Origin: Holophagaceae bacterium
Lineage (GTDB): Bacteria > Acidobacteriota > Holophagae > Holophagales > Holophagaceae
DNA length: 39,372 bases
NCBI GenBank assembly: GCA_025361205.1
Contig: JANYAS010000050.1
Span: 1-39,372 of the forward strand
Reading direction: 5' to 3'
In this document: piece by piece, positions 32,836 to 39,372 of the stretch
Position numbering within the stretch: the stretch's first letter is position 1
How the letters are laid out: the number at the start of each line of letters is the position of its first letter
Made by a program: the position numbers and the translations under genes
The notes under the pieces: model-generated
Seen by the model: the letters and a program-made list of their open reading frames with translations, nothing else
What the model was told of the DNA's origin: nothing
The model's database searches: none

Positions 32836-34058
32836 CAGTGAAGGGGCTTCTTCAGCACCGCCGGTGGCACCCCCGGGACCTTCGACTCCGAATCATCCTT
32901 GGTGGCCACCGTGGGCTTTGCAGCGGGGGGAGGCGCCGCCAGGGCCGTCAGCACGCGGGCCAGGGGATCATCCGTGTCAGTCAGTTTAAGCACCTGATCC
33001 GGCACCACGCCCTGGCGGTCCAGTTTCTCCCCGCCGAGGCCGATCCAGCGCTTGAAGACCAGTTCCACCGCCCCGCCCTGCTTCAGGGGGAACCGGCCGC
33101 GCTCGACGCCGAGGCCCGGGGTCCGCTCGCCAAACGTCTTCGCCCCGCCCTTCTTGAGACAAGTGGCCAGGACTTCCGGGGCGCCGAGGGTCGAACGACC
33201 CAGCAGCAGCGCCAGACGGGTGAAGGGGATGCCGGTGCCCGAAACGGCCAGCTCGCGATCCGACTTGCCAGCCTCCTGCAGGGTGGCAAAAGAACCCTTC
33301 GCCCCCAGCACTCCTGCCAGGGCGGCCGCTTCTTCCATGGAGCCTTGGTCACATTGGCGGAGGTCCAATACAAGGGTTTGGCTGCGATCCGCATTGGCAA
33401 GGGCCTTGTTCATTTCTTCGGCTCGGCCCCGCGTCAGGTCCGGCAGGGAGACCAGCAGGGCGCCCTGCCCCTGCTTGACAGACACGACCTGCCGGGCCTG
33501 CCGCTGGCGCGGGACGGTGGTCTTGGTGAGATCCCCGGTCGCGTTATAGCGGTAGATATCCAGCGAAGAGCCCTCAGGCCCGTGCAGCTTGCGCTCCATG
33601 GCCCAGGCACTCAGCAGGCCCACCGAATCGCCATCCAGCTTTCGGATCACGTCCCCGGCCTGGATGCCGGCCTTGGCGGCAGGCCCGCCAGGGATCACGG
33701 CCACCACCGTGGCGTAGATGGCGCGCTTGACGACCACCAACCCCACCTCGGCGGGACCAGGATCGGGCAGGCGCAGGTCCTCCGCCGACAAGTAGGCATT
33801 GAGCGGGTGGGAGCGCTCCAGCACCGCCTGGACCCCGCCGGCGACGACCTTCTCCATGTCGGGGGGATCCACGTAGTTCTGTTGCACCAGGGAGAGCACG
33901 TCCTGGATGTCGGACAGCCCCGCCAGCGGATCCTGGGGCATGGCCTTGGCGCCCACCTTCGGCTGGGCCTTGGGCGGTGTGCCCTGCTGGAGCACCGGCA
34001 AGGTGAAGGCGGCCACCAGGGGCAGCGACAGGACAGAGAGCCAGGTTCGGGCGTGCAT
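32835..34058 (-). CDS. S41/CtpA-type PDZ protein, apparently catalytically inactive
   Basis: A 407-aa secreted protein with signal peptide (MHARTWLSVLSLPLVAAFTL), a helical N-terminal region, a PDZ domain (about 105-170; VIPGGPAAKAGIQAGDVIRKLDG) and an S41 protease core. By eye, RSTLGAPEVLA (289-299) aligns with the active-site segment T-A-S-A-S-E-I-L-A. This puts Gly292 in place of the catalytic Ser. GERTPGLG aligns with GEPTYGKG, so Leu316 replaces the catalytic Lys. It would therefore be a pseudo-protease or scaffold. ATG 34058 is chosen because it starts the signal peptide; the open frame to 34418 is read-through antisense to nothing recognisable. It is coupled to the deacetylase gene. 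Confidence 0.82.
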   Translation of the reverse strand: MHARTWLSVLSLPLVAAFTLPVLQQGTPPKAQPKVGAKAMPQDPLAGLSDIQDVLSLVQQNYVDPPDMEKVVAGGVQAVLERSHPLNAYLSAEDLRLPDPGPAEVGLVVVKRAIYATVVAVIPGGPAAKAGIQAGDVIRKLDGDSVGLLSAWAMERKLHGPEGSSLDIYRYNATGDLTKTTVPRQRQARQVVSVKQGQGALLVSLPDLTRGRAEEMNKALANADRSQTLVLDLRQCDQGSMEEAAALAGVLGAKGSFATLQEAGKSDRELAVSGTGIPFTRLALLLGRSTLGAPEVLATCLKKGGAKTFGERTPGLGVERGRFPLKQGGAVELVFKRWIGLGGEKLDRQGVVPDQVLKLTDTDDPLARVLTALAAPPPAAKPTVATKDDSESKVPGVPPAVLKKPLH

Positions 34059-34110
34059 CGGCCTAGTGTACGTGGAAACGGGCCGACCGCCCTCAGCTAT
34101 CAGCGGCCGA

Positions 34111-34428
34111 TCAGGCCTTGAGGTCGAGGGTGGCCTTGAACAGCTCGTCGCCGGTCTTGAGGACCTTGAGGTTGGCCTTGTACATGATCTCGAAGCCCAT
34201 GCCCTGCACGGTCTCAGTGGCCAAGTCCACATTCGCGGCACCAGGGCCGGCGGGTGTGGGATCTTCTGCAAGACCCCACACCCGCACCCCCCCCGAGGCT
34301 TCAGCCACCAGGTCGAGGCGCTTGGCCTTGAATCCGCCCGACTGCTGGTTGGCCACGTTGTTGGCCTGCACAGCCAGCCCTGCGCTTGAGGCGCGAAGAC
34401 CGGAGAGTGCGATGCCAACTACGTCCAT
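34111..34428 (-). CDS. Solitary flagellar rod-type protein (FlgC-like)
   Basis: A 105-aa protein with the two ends of flagellar axial proteins. The N-terminal part is ALSGLRASSAGLAVQANNVAN and the C-terminal helix contains MGFEIMYKANLKVLKTGDEL. The middle is very short. This matches minimal rod proteins such as FlgB/FlgC. No other flagellar gene is in the window, so it is either a dispersed flagellar component or a co-opted homologue. The ribosome site is not obvious. Confidence 0.8.
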   Translation of the reverse strand: MDVVGIALSGLRASSAGLAVQANNVANQQSGGFKAKRLDLVAEASGGVRVWGLAEDPTPAGPGAANVDLATETVQGMGFEIMYKANLKVLKTGDELFKATLDLKA

Positions 34429-34458
34429 GGGGATCTATCGGCCTCCCCGGGGTGGACT

Positions 34459-35550
34459 TTAAATTTTTTTGAACCAGTTGCTGCCTGACTGGAACCCCTT
34501 TTGCTTCGCGGCGGTCTGGGTGTGGCGGGCCAGGGCCAGATCGATGAGCCGGGTCAGCAGCTCGGCATAGGGCACCCCGTTGGCCGCCATCATCTTGGGA
34601 TACATGGAGATGCTGGTGAAGCCGGGGATGAAGTTTAATTCGTTGAGGAAGATGCGGCCGGTCAGCCGCTCCAGGAAGAAGTCCACCCGGGCCATGCCAT
34701 AACCATCCGAGACGCCGAAAGCCTTGGCCGCCAGCTTCCGCACCAAGTCGGCCAGCTCGTCGGGAATCTTGGCGGGAATCTCCGTGCGGCTCCGGCCGAG
34801 GAGGTACTTGTCCTCGAAGGTGTAGAACTCGTCGGCCACGATCACTTCTCCGGGCGCCGAGACCAGGGGCTCGTCGCCGCCCAGCACGGCCACCTCGATT
34901 TCCCGGATGTCGAGCCCCTGCTCCACCAGCACCCGACGGTCAAAGGTGAAGGCCCGGTCCAGTGCTGCCACCAGATCCCCGGCGGCCTTCACCTTCTCCA
35001 CCCCAATGCTGCTACCCAGGTTGGCGGGCTTCACGAAGAGAGGCAGGCCCAGCTTCGCGCATTCCGCGAGACAGCCTGGGCGCTCGCGCTGCCAGCGCTC
35101 CTCGGTCAGGCCCACATAAGGCACCACGGGCAGCCCCTCGGATTCCCACAGGCGCTTGGTGATCCACTTGTCCATGCCAGCGGCCATGGCAAGCAGCCCT
35201 GCCCCGGTGTAGGGCCGGTGCAACAGCTCCAGGTAGCCCTGGATCTGGCCGTCCTCGCCCCCGGCGCCGTGGAGGGCGTTAAAGAAGAGATCCGGCAGCG
35301 GCGTCGCTTCCGCGCCCTGCTCCAGGGGAAGGAAGGGGTGGGCGCTGCGTTCCGGCTGCTCCCCCGCCGCCAGTCGCGCGAAGGGATCGCCGGTCACGAC
35401 CCAGACGCCGTTCCGGGCGATGCCCATGGGCCGCACCTCAAAACGAACGGGATCCAGGTGCTCCGCAATGGCCCGTGCCGTGACGATGGAGACTTCGTGC
35501 TCGGGGGATTCCCCGCCGAAGAGAAGACCGACACTCCGTTTGCTGTACAT
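34459..35550 (-). CDS. ddl: D-alanine--D-alanine ligase
   Basis: A 363-aa ATP-grasp ligase making D-Ala-D-Ala for peptidoglycan. Visible motifs are LLFGGESPEHEVSIVTA, NALHGAGGEDGQIQGYLELL, VKPANLGSSIGVEKV and FLNELNFIPGFTSISMYPKM. ATG 35550 with GGAG upstream and the family N-terminus is preferred over the longer frame to 35631, which would overlap coaD's divergent start. The 67-base gap to coaD holds both promoters. The YPKM ending is the usual Ddl form rather than a VanA-type signature, but I cannot exclude D-Ala-D-Lac activity from sequence alone. Confidence 0.95.
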   Translation of the reverse strand: MYSKRSVGLLFGGESPEHEVSIVTARAIAEHLDPVRFEVRPMGIARNGVWVVTGDPFARLAAGEQPERSAHPFLPLEQGAEATPLPDLFFNALHGAGGEDGQIQGYLELLHRPYTGAGLLAMAAGMDKWITKRLWESEGLPVVPYVGLTEERWQRERPGCLAECAKLGLPLFVKPANLGSSIGVEKVKAAGDLVAALDRAFTFDRRVLVEQGLDIREIEVAVLGGDEPLVSAPGEVIVADEFYTFEDKYLLGRSRTEIPAKIPDELADLVRKLAAKAFGVSDGYGMARVDFFLERLTGRIFLNELNFIPGFTSISMYPKMMAANGVPYAELLTRLIDLALARHTQTAAKQKGFQSGSNWFKKI

Positions 35551-35617
35551 GGCTCCATGGTATCGCCAACGAGTCGCCATGGGATCGGGTACGCTGGTGC
35601 AAAGCTCTGGAGTCTTC

Positions 35618-36103
35618 GTGCGGTCAGCCATCTACCCCGGCTCATTCGATCCTGTGACCACCGGCCACTGGGATCTCATCCAGCGGGCGGCCAAGCTGGT
35701 GGACCGGCTCGTGGTGGCCGTGCTGCACAATCCCGCCAAGGCCCCCGCCTTCAGCGTGGACGAGCGCTTGCTAATGTTGAAGGAGCTCACGGCCTCCCTG
35801 CCCCATGTGGAGGTTACGACCTTCCATGGCCTGCTGGTGGACTTCGCCAAGTCCCAGGATGCCCAGTTCATCGTCCGCGGCGTACGGGCCTTCAGCGACT
35901 TCGAATACGAATTCCAGATGGCCCTCATGAACCGCAAGCTGGCGCCAGAGCTGGAGACTGTCTTCCTCATGCCCAAGGAGAAATACAGCGCCGTGAGCAG
36001 CCGCTTCGTCCGCGAGATCGGCAGCATGGGCGGCAACCTGTCGGACCTGGTGCCCGAGATGTTGAAGGCACGCATCGCGGGGCGGCTGGCCGGCAGGCCC
36101 TAG
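35618..36103 (+). CDS. coaD: Phosphopantetheine adenylyltransferase
   Basis: A 161-aa nucleotidyltransferase that adenylylates 4'-phosphopantetheine to dephospho-CoA. AIYPGSFDPVTTGHWDLI contains the T/HxGH nucleotide-binding motif. VRGVRAFSDFEYEFQMALMN and the SSRFVREI motif near the end are diagnostic. Length is exact for CoaD when GTG 35618 (TGGAG upstream) is the start. It diverges from ddl. The 3' side is followed by a GGTGAG-type repeat. Confidence 0.96.
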   Translation: MRSAIYPGSFDPVTTGHWDLIQRAAKLVDRLVVAVLHNPAKAPAFSVDERLLMLKELTASLPHVEVTTFHGLLVDFAKSQDAQFIVRGVRAFSDFEYEFQMALMNRKLAPELETVFLMPKEKYSAVSSRFVREIGSMGGNLSDLVPEMLKARIAGRLAGRP

Positions 36104-36129
36104 GACCGGGATAAGAGGGCAAGGGATAT

Positions 36130-36161
36130 CACCAGTGAGGAACGGTGAGGGCCGGTGAGAA
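36130..36161. repeat. GGTGAG-rich repeat, copy 3 (half element)
   Basis: 32 bases identical, in the same orientation, to 5776-5807 (CACCAGTGAGGAACGG then TGAGGGCCGGTGAGAA). The complementary right arm is missing. It lies between coaD and the radical SAM gene. Confidence 0.8.
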
Positions 36162-36254
36162 GGCAAAAGGTCTGCCCCCAGGCCAGTGGTATCGTTGGGG
36201 GATGGCGTATTGCCGTGACTCTGGCCACGGGAGCGCCCCACTCCAAGGCTCTCC

Positions 36255-37760
36255 ATGCGCGTCACCCTTGTCCACCCCGCCGGCTTCAACTTCGTCCCCG
36301 GACAGCCGGATTTCACCGTACTGGCCAACCGGCTCGCCCCCCTGGGCATCCTGTCCCTGGCGGCCTGGCTAGAAGGGCATGGCCACCCAACGGCCGTCCA
36401 TGATTGCCTCGGGCCCCAGGCGCCAGCCACGCTGGAAGAGCATGTGGCCCTGATCCTCGCCACCCAGCCCGACCTGGTGGGTTTCTCGGCCACCACCTCC
36501 GGGTTCATGGATGCGGCGGATATGGCGGCCCTGCTTAAGGCGGCACGCCCGGAGCTGCGCGTGGTGGTGGGCAATGCGCATGCCTCGAGCCTGGGAGCGC
36601 CGCTGTTGGAAAGCTTCCCTGAACTGGATGCGCTCTGCCTGGGCGAGGGCGAAGGCCCCATGCTGGATCTGGCCGATGGGAAGGCCCCGGCCGACATCCC
36701 GAACCTGGTGTGGCGCGACGGGGATCGCATCATCACCAATCCACGGCGGGCACGCCTCCACCATCTCGACGACCTGCCCTTCCCGGCCTACGAAAAGCTG
36801 GCCGATTTCCCCAAGGGCTACCACCTGCCCCTCTTCAGCCACGTGAAGCGCCTCGGGGCCACCATGATCACCTCACGAGGCTGCCCCTACACCTGCTCCT
36901 TCTGCGACCGCACGGTCTTCGAGCATGTATACCGGTTCAACAGCCCGGCCTACATCTACGCCCACATGAAGCACCTGCGGGACCGCTTCGGCGTGCGTCA
37001 CATCAACTTCTACGATGACCTCTTCACGGCGCAGCAGGGCCGCATCACTGAGCTGTGCCAGCGCCTCATCGACGAGCCCCTGGGCATGGATTTCAACTGC
37101 ATCATCCGCACGGGCCACACCTCGGACGAGCTGCTGGCCCTTCTGAAACGGGCGGGCTGCCTCATGGTGAGCTTTGGTGTGGAGAGCGCCGACCCCGGCC
37201 TGATGGCGCGCCACAAGGCGGGCGTGACCTTGGAGGCCGTGCGCGAAACCGTGGCAAAGGTCCACGCCGCGGGACTGCGGGCCAAGGGACTGTTCATCTT
37301 CGGGCTGCCTGGGGAAACGCCGGAGACCTTCCAGTGCACCAGCGACTTCATCCTGTCGCTGGATCTGGACGACATGAACCTCACGAAGTTCAGCCCCCTC
37401 CATGGGGCGCCCCTATGGGCCGAATGCGTGGCGGGCACCGAGGGCGAATTCAACGAGGACTGGCGCCTGCTTAACTGCCTCAACCCGGTCTTCCTGCCCA
37501 AGGGGTTCGACTCCCGGGAACAGATGACGGCGATCTACAACGCCCACATCAAGCGGTTCTACACCAGCAAGGCCTACCAGCACCGCTTTGGCGAGCGCCT
37601 CTGGCAGCACCGGCGGAGCCTGCTGCACCTGCTCCGCCACCTGCCCCAGACCCTCGCGGCCAAGCGCTACTTTGGCTCGAAGGGTGACGGCGACACCGGA
37701 TCCTACGCTCGCCACCCCCGTCAGCCCGTGGGCTTGCAGCCCAGGCCCCTCGGCCAATGA
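36255..37760 (+). CDS. Radical SAM protein with N-terminal B12-binding-like domain
   Basis: A 501-aa protein. Residues 1-150 have the Rossmann-like cobalamin-binding-domain pattern of class B radical SAM enzymes (LVHPAGF, PLGILSLAAWLEGHG, DLVGFSATTS, VVVGNAHAS, LGEGEGPMLDL). The canonical DxHxxG histidine motif is not seen. The radical SAM core (about 200-420) carries the 4Fe-4S cysteines C210, C214 and C217 (SRGCPYTCSFC), then INFYDDLF, SFGVESADPGLM and GLFIFGLPGETPETF. The C-terminal 80 residues are basic and variable. Relatives include methyltransferases and cyclases; substrate unknown. ATG 36255 has an AAGG at 10 bases. Confidence 0.88.
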   Translation: MRVTLVHPAGFNFVPGQPDFTVLANRLAPLGILSLAAWLEGHGHPTAVHDCLGPQAPATLEEHVALILATQPDLVGFSATTSGFMDAADMAALLKAARPELRVVVGNAHASSLGAPLLESFPELDALCLGEGEGPMLDLADGKAPADIPNLVWRDGDRIITNPRRARLHHLDDLPFPAYEKLADFPKGYHLPLFSHVKRLGATMITSRGCPYTCSFCDRTVFEHVYRFNSPAYIYAHMKHLRDRFGVRHINFYDDLFTAQQGRITELCQRLIDEPLGMDFNCIIRTGHTSDELLALLKRAGCLMVSFGVESADPGLMARHKAGVTLEAVRETVAKVHAAGLRAKGLFIFGLPGETPETFQCTSDFILSLDLDDMNLTKFSPLHGAPLWAECVAGTEGEFNEDWRLLNCLNPVFLPKGFDSREQMTAIYNAHIKRFYTSKAYQHRFGERLWQHRRSLLHLLRHLPQTLAAKRYFGSKGDGDTGSYARHPRQPVGLQPRPLGQ

Positions 37761-37785
37761 TTTGGCCGGGGTCCTGGGGCCTTTT
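37743..37785 (+). terminator. Hairpin terminator after the radical SAM gene
   Basis: An outer stem AGGCCCC (37743-37749)/GGGGCCT (37776-37782) encloses an inner perfect stem CGGCCAA/TTGGCCG (37751-37757, 37762-37768). A TTTT run follows. It overlaps the stop codon and lies between convergent genes. Confidence 0.6.
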
Positions 37786-38154
37786 CTAGCCGAGAATCCG
37801 CTCGACGTCCGTCACGCGCATCACGACTGCGGCACGACACCATGGGTACTTCGCCCTCAGCCGCTCGTGGAGCGCATGGCCGGACTGCAGCTCCGCCGTC
37901 CCCGTGAGGCGGAAGCCCAGCGCAAAACCAGAGGAGCCACCCTTGCTCCCGATGACCATCTGGATCCACGGGTTTTGTTCGAGATTGGCCTGCGTCACCC
38001 GGTAGCCCCCGGCGGGAAACACAAGGGTCGCATCGTCGATGGCTTCGAGGTAGCTCTGCCACGTCGCCACGAGGTGAGGGCCATCTGGCCCATTCGTCAC
38101 GAAGGTCGCAGGGCCTTCGGCTTCAAGCACGGCGCAAACGGTGGCATCAAGCAT
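37786..38154 (-). CDS. Pyridoxamine 5'-phosphate oxidase-like flavin-binding protein
   Basis: A 122-aa split-barrel protein of the PNPOx-like superfamily. GPATFVTNGPDGPHLVATWQSY at the start, LVFPAGGYRVTQANLEQNP in the middle and FRLTGTAEL are the usual fold signatures. Members bind FMN, haem or F420. This one is short and lacks an obvious full PdxH active site. GAGGGG lies about 10 bases upstream of ATG 38154. It stands alone between the radical SAM gene and recG. Confidence 0.8.
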   Translation of the reverse strand: MLDATVCAVLEAEGPATFVTNGPDGPHLVATWQSYLEAIDDATLVFPAGGYRVTQANLEQNPWIQMVIGSKGGSSGFALGFRLTGTAELQSGHALHERLRAKYPWCRAAVVMRVTDVERILG

Positions 38155-38288
38155 CAGGTGACCCCTCTGGATTCACCGTAGCATTGTGACCGTCGAAACA
38201 CGGGGTACCGGCAGCGTGCAGGGTCGAGATGGATGCAATGAACGAATGGAGCCGGTGATGGACCTTAAATTCGTACCGCTGGCCTGGT

Positions 38289-39350
38289 TCAGCTCACGTC
38301 CGCCAGCTTCAGTCTCACCTGTTCCCGCCTCAGCCACTCGGTCTGGGCCTCACTGAGGCCCAGGACCAGGGCCCGGTCGGCGGCTTCCCGGCAGCGCAGG
38401 AGCAGGGCCCGGTCGCGCACGAGGTCGGCCACCTGAAACTCGGGCAGGCCGGCCTGTTTCACGCCGAAGAACTCGCCGGGGCCGCGCAGCTCCAGGTCGC
38501 GCTGGGCGATGCGAAAGCCGTCCTGGGTCTCCACCAGGGTCTGCAGCCGCTCGGTTTCGGAGCCGCTGATCATGAGGAAGTGGCTGCGGTGCGCCCCGCG
38601 CCCCACGCGGCCCCGCAGTTGGTGGAGCTGGCTGAGGCCGAAGCGCTCGGCGTGGTCCACCACCATCACGGTGGCATTGGGCACGTCCACGCCCACCTCG
38701 ATCACCGTGGTGGCCAGGAGAATATTTGCTTCACCTCTGACGAAGCGCCCCATGCGGGCCGCCATGTCATCGGCCTTAAGCCGACCGTGGACCACCTCAA
38801 TGGCCACCTCAGGAAAGATGGCCCGCAGCAGCGCCTCCATGGCCTGGATGTCGCGCAGCTGGACCTTGCCCTCGTCGGAGGGATCGATGCTTGGACTCAC
38901 CACGAAGGCCTGGCGGCCCTCGGCCAGTTCCCGCCGGATCTGCTCCCAGGCCCGTTCGGCGAATTCGGGTTTGTGCAACTTCGTGGTGATGGGCTGGCGA
39001 CCCGGCGGCAGTTCGTCGAGCACGCTTTGGTCCAGATCCCCGAAGACTGCCAGGGCCAGCGATCGCGGAATGGGCGTGGCGCTCATCACCAGCCAGTGGG
39101 GATCCCCGCCCTTCTCCTTCAGCGCCTCGCGCTGCTTCACCCCGAAGCGGTGCTGCTCGTCCACCACCACCAGTTGCAGCTGGTGAAAGCCCACGGCCTC
39201 CTGGAACAGGGCGTGGGTGCCCACCACGTAGCGGGCTTCGCCACTGGCGATGCGGGCCAGGGCCGCCCGCTTCTCGGCGACCTTCATGCCACCCAGTAGC
39301 AGCTGCATGGATCTAGCCTGGTCGCCGAGGTAGCGCTGGAAGCTGGCGGC
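38289..39350 (-). CDS. recG: ATP-dependent DNA helicase RecG, C-terminal part (5' end outside window)
   Basis: RecG remodels stalled replication forks and Holliday junctions. About the last 354 residues are present. Helicase motif Ia/Ib-region text (VVGTHALFQEAV), motif II DEQH in VVVDEQHRFGVKQR, motif III SATPIPR, motifs IV-VI with ATTVIEVGVDVPNATVMV and QLRGRVGRGAHRSHFLM are visible. The RecG C-terminal ELRGPGEFFGVKQAGLPEF is also present. The frame stays open past ATG 39308 (S-F-Q-R-Y-L-G-D-Q...), so this ATG is internal and the gene continues beyond the window. The true sequence stops at the G run beginning 39351. Confidence 0.95.
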   Translation of the reverse strand, partial: AASFQRYLGDQARSMQLLLGGMKVAEKRAALARIASGEARYVVGTHALFQEAVGFHQLQLVVVDEQHRFGVKQREALKEKGGDPHWLVMSATPIPRSLALAVFGDLDQSVLDELPPGRQPITTKLHKPEFAERAWEQIRRELAEGRQAFVVSPSIDPSDEGKVQLRDIQAMEALLRAIFPEVAIEVVHGRLKADDMAARMGRFVRGEANILLATTVIEVGVDVPNATVMVVDHAERFGLSQLHQLRGRVGRGAHRSHFLMISGSETERLQTLVETQDGFRIAQRDLELRGPGEFFGVKQAGLPEFQVADLVRDRALLLRCREAADRALVLGLSEAQTEWLRREQVRLKLADVS

Positions 39351-39372
39351 GGGGGGGGGGGGGGGGGGGCCC
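39351..39372. other. Terminal poly-G run, probable artefact
   Basis: Nineteen consecutive G (39351-39369) followed by CCC, inside what should be recG coding sequence. It would encode poly-Pro where RecG has conserved residues, so it is probably a cloning or sequencing artefact at the contig end. Confidence 0.8.

Noticed and set aside
32838-34121. 427-codon plus-strand frame opposite the S41/PDZ gene
   Set aside because: Antisense shadow; Arg/Gly/His-rich without motif.

Overview
The window is a 39.4-kb stretch of high-GC bacterial DNA with dense, short-spaced genes. Quinol nitric oxide reductase, a single CrcB/DUF190 pair, LytS/LytTR signalling pairs and an envelope gene set point to a Gram-negative-type bacterium with respiratory metabolism. 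From overall gene style I lean towards Acidobacteriota (Holophaga/Geothrix-like), but this is inference and no marker gene here proves it. Both ends cut genes (arginine decarboxylase on the left, RecG on the right). The right end finishes in a 19-base G run, which looks like a sequencing or cloning artefact. The length would suit a fosmid insert.

Layout. 1-5.7 kb: 3' end of speA, a membrane-anchored PAS hybrid histidine kinase, a DinB-like protein, a 3-hydroxybutyryl-CoA dehydrogenase and a small DUF420-like membrane protein. 5.9-11.8 kb: two separate LytS-type kinase/LytTR regulator operons, each with a 4-base stop/start overlap, flanking purD and a secreted binding-protein-like gene. 11.9-12.5 kb: thiol peroxidase.

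12.6-17.9 kb: the most interesting metabolic block, five genes on the minus strand. In transcription order they are an isocitrate/isopropylmalate-dehydrogenase family enzyme, an HMG-CoA-lyase family enzyme, a class III CoA-transferase, and LeuC- and LeuD-type dehydratase subunits. No isopropylmalate synthase gene is present, and several specificity residues are unusual. Together the genes could activate, cleave, isomerise and oxidatively decarboxylate a branched hydroxy-acid such as citramalate/3-methylmalate. The spaces between them carry long palindromic repeats, one of which supplies the lyase stop codon.

18.3-24.1 kb: polA (proofreading residues intact), an SDR oxidoreductase, a small secreted protein, and a single reading frame fusing IspH (last step of the MEP isoprenoid pathway) to a UbiA-like membrane prenyltransferase domain. 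24.2-27.6 kb: a 454-bp element with 33-bp terminal inverted repeats, a WecA/MraY-type glycosyl-phosphate transferase whose stop codon lies in that terminal repeat, a C-terminal remnant of PEP carboxylase, and an OafA-type acyltransferase. 27.6-31.9 kb: quinol nitric oxide reductase, an RsbW-like ATPase translationally coupled to a cation-efflux-like protein, and DUF190-crcB. 31.9-35.6 kb: a YibQ-like deacetylase, an S41/PDZ protein that appears to lack its catalytic Ser and Lys, a solitary FlgC-like rod protein and ddl. 35.6-39.4 kb: coaD, a radical SAM protein, a PNPOx-like protein and partial recG.

Repeat families are a theme. A GGTGAG-rich hairpin element occurs three times (near 5.8, 12.5 and 36.1 kb). 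CACGGAT- and GCAGAT-type palindromes punctuate the 15.7-18.3 kb cluster. No rRNA, tRNA, CRISPR array or complete insertion sequence was seen.
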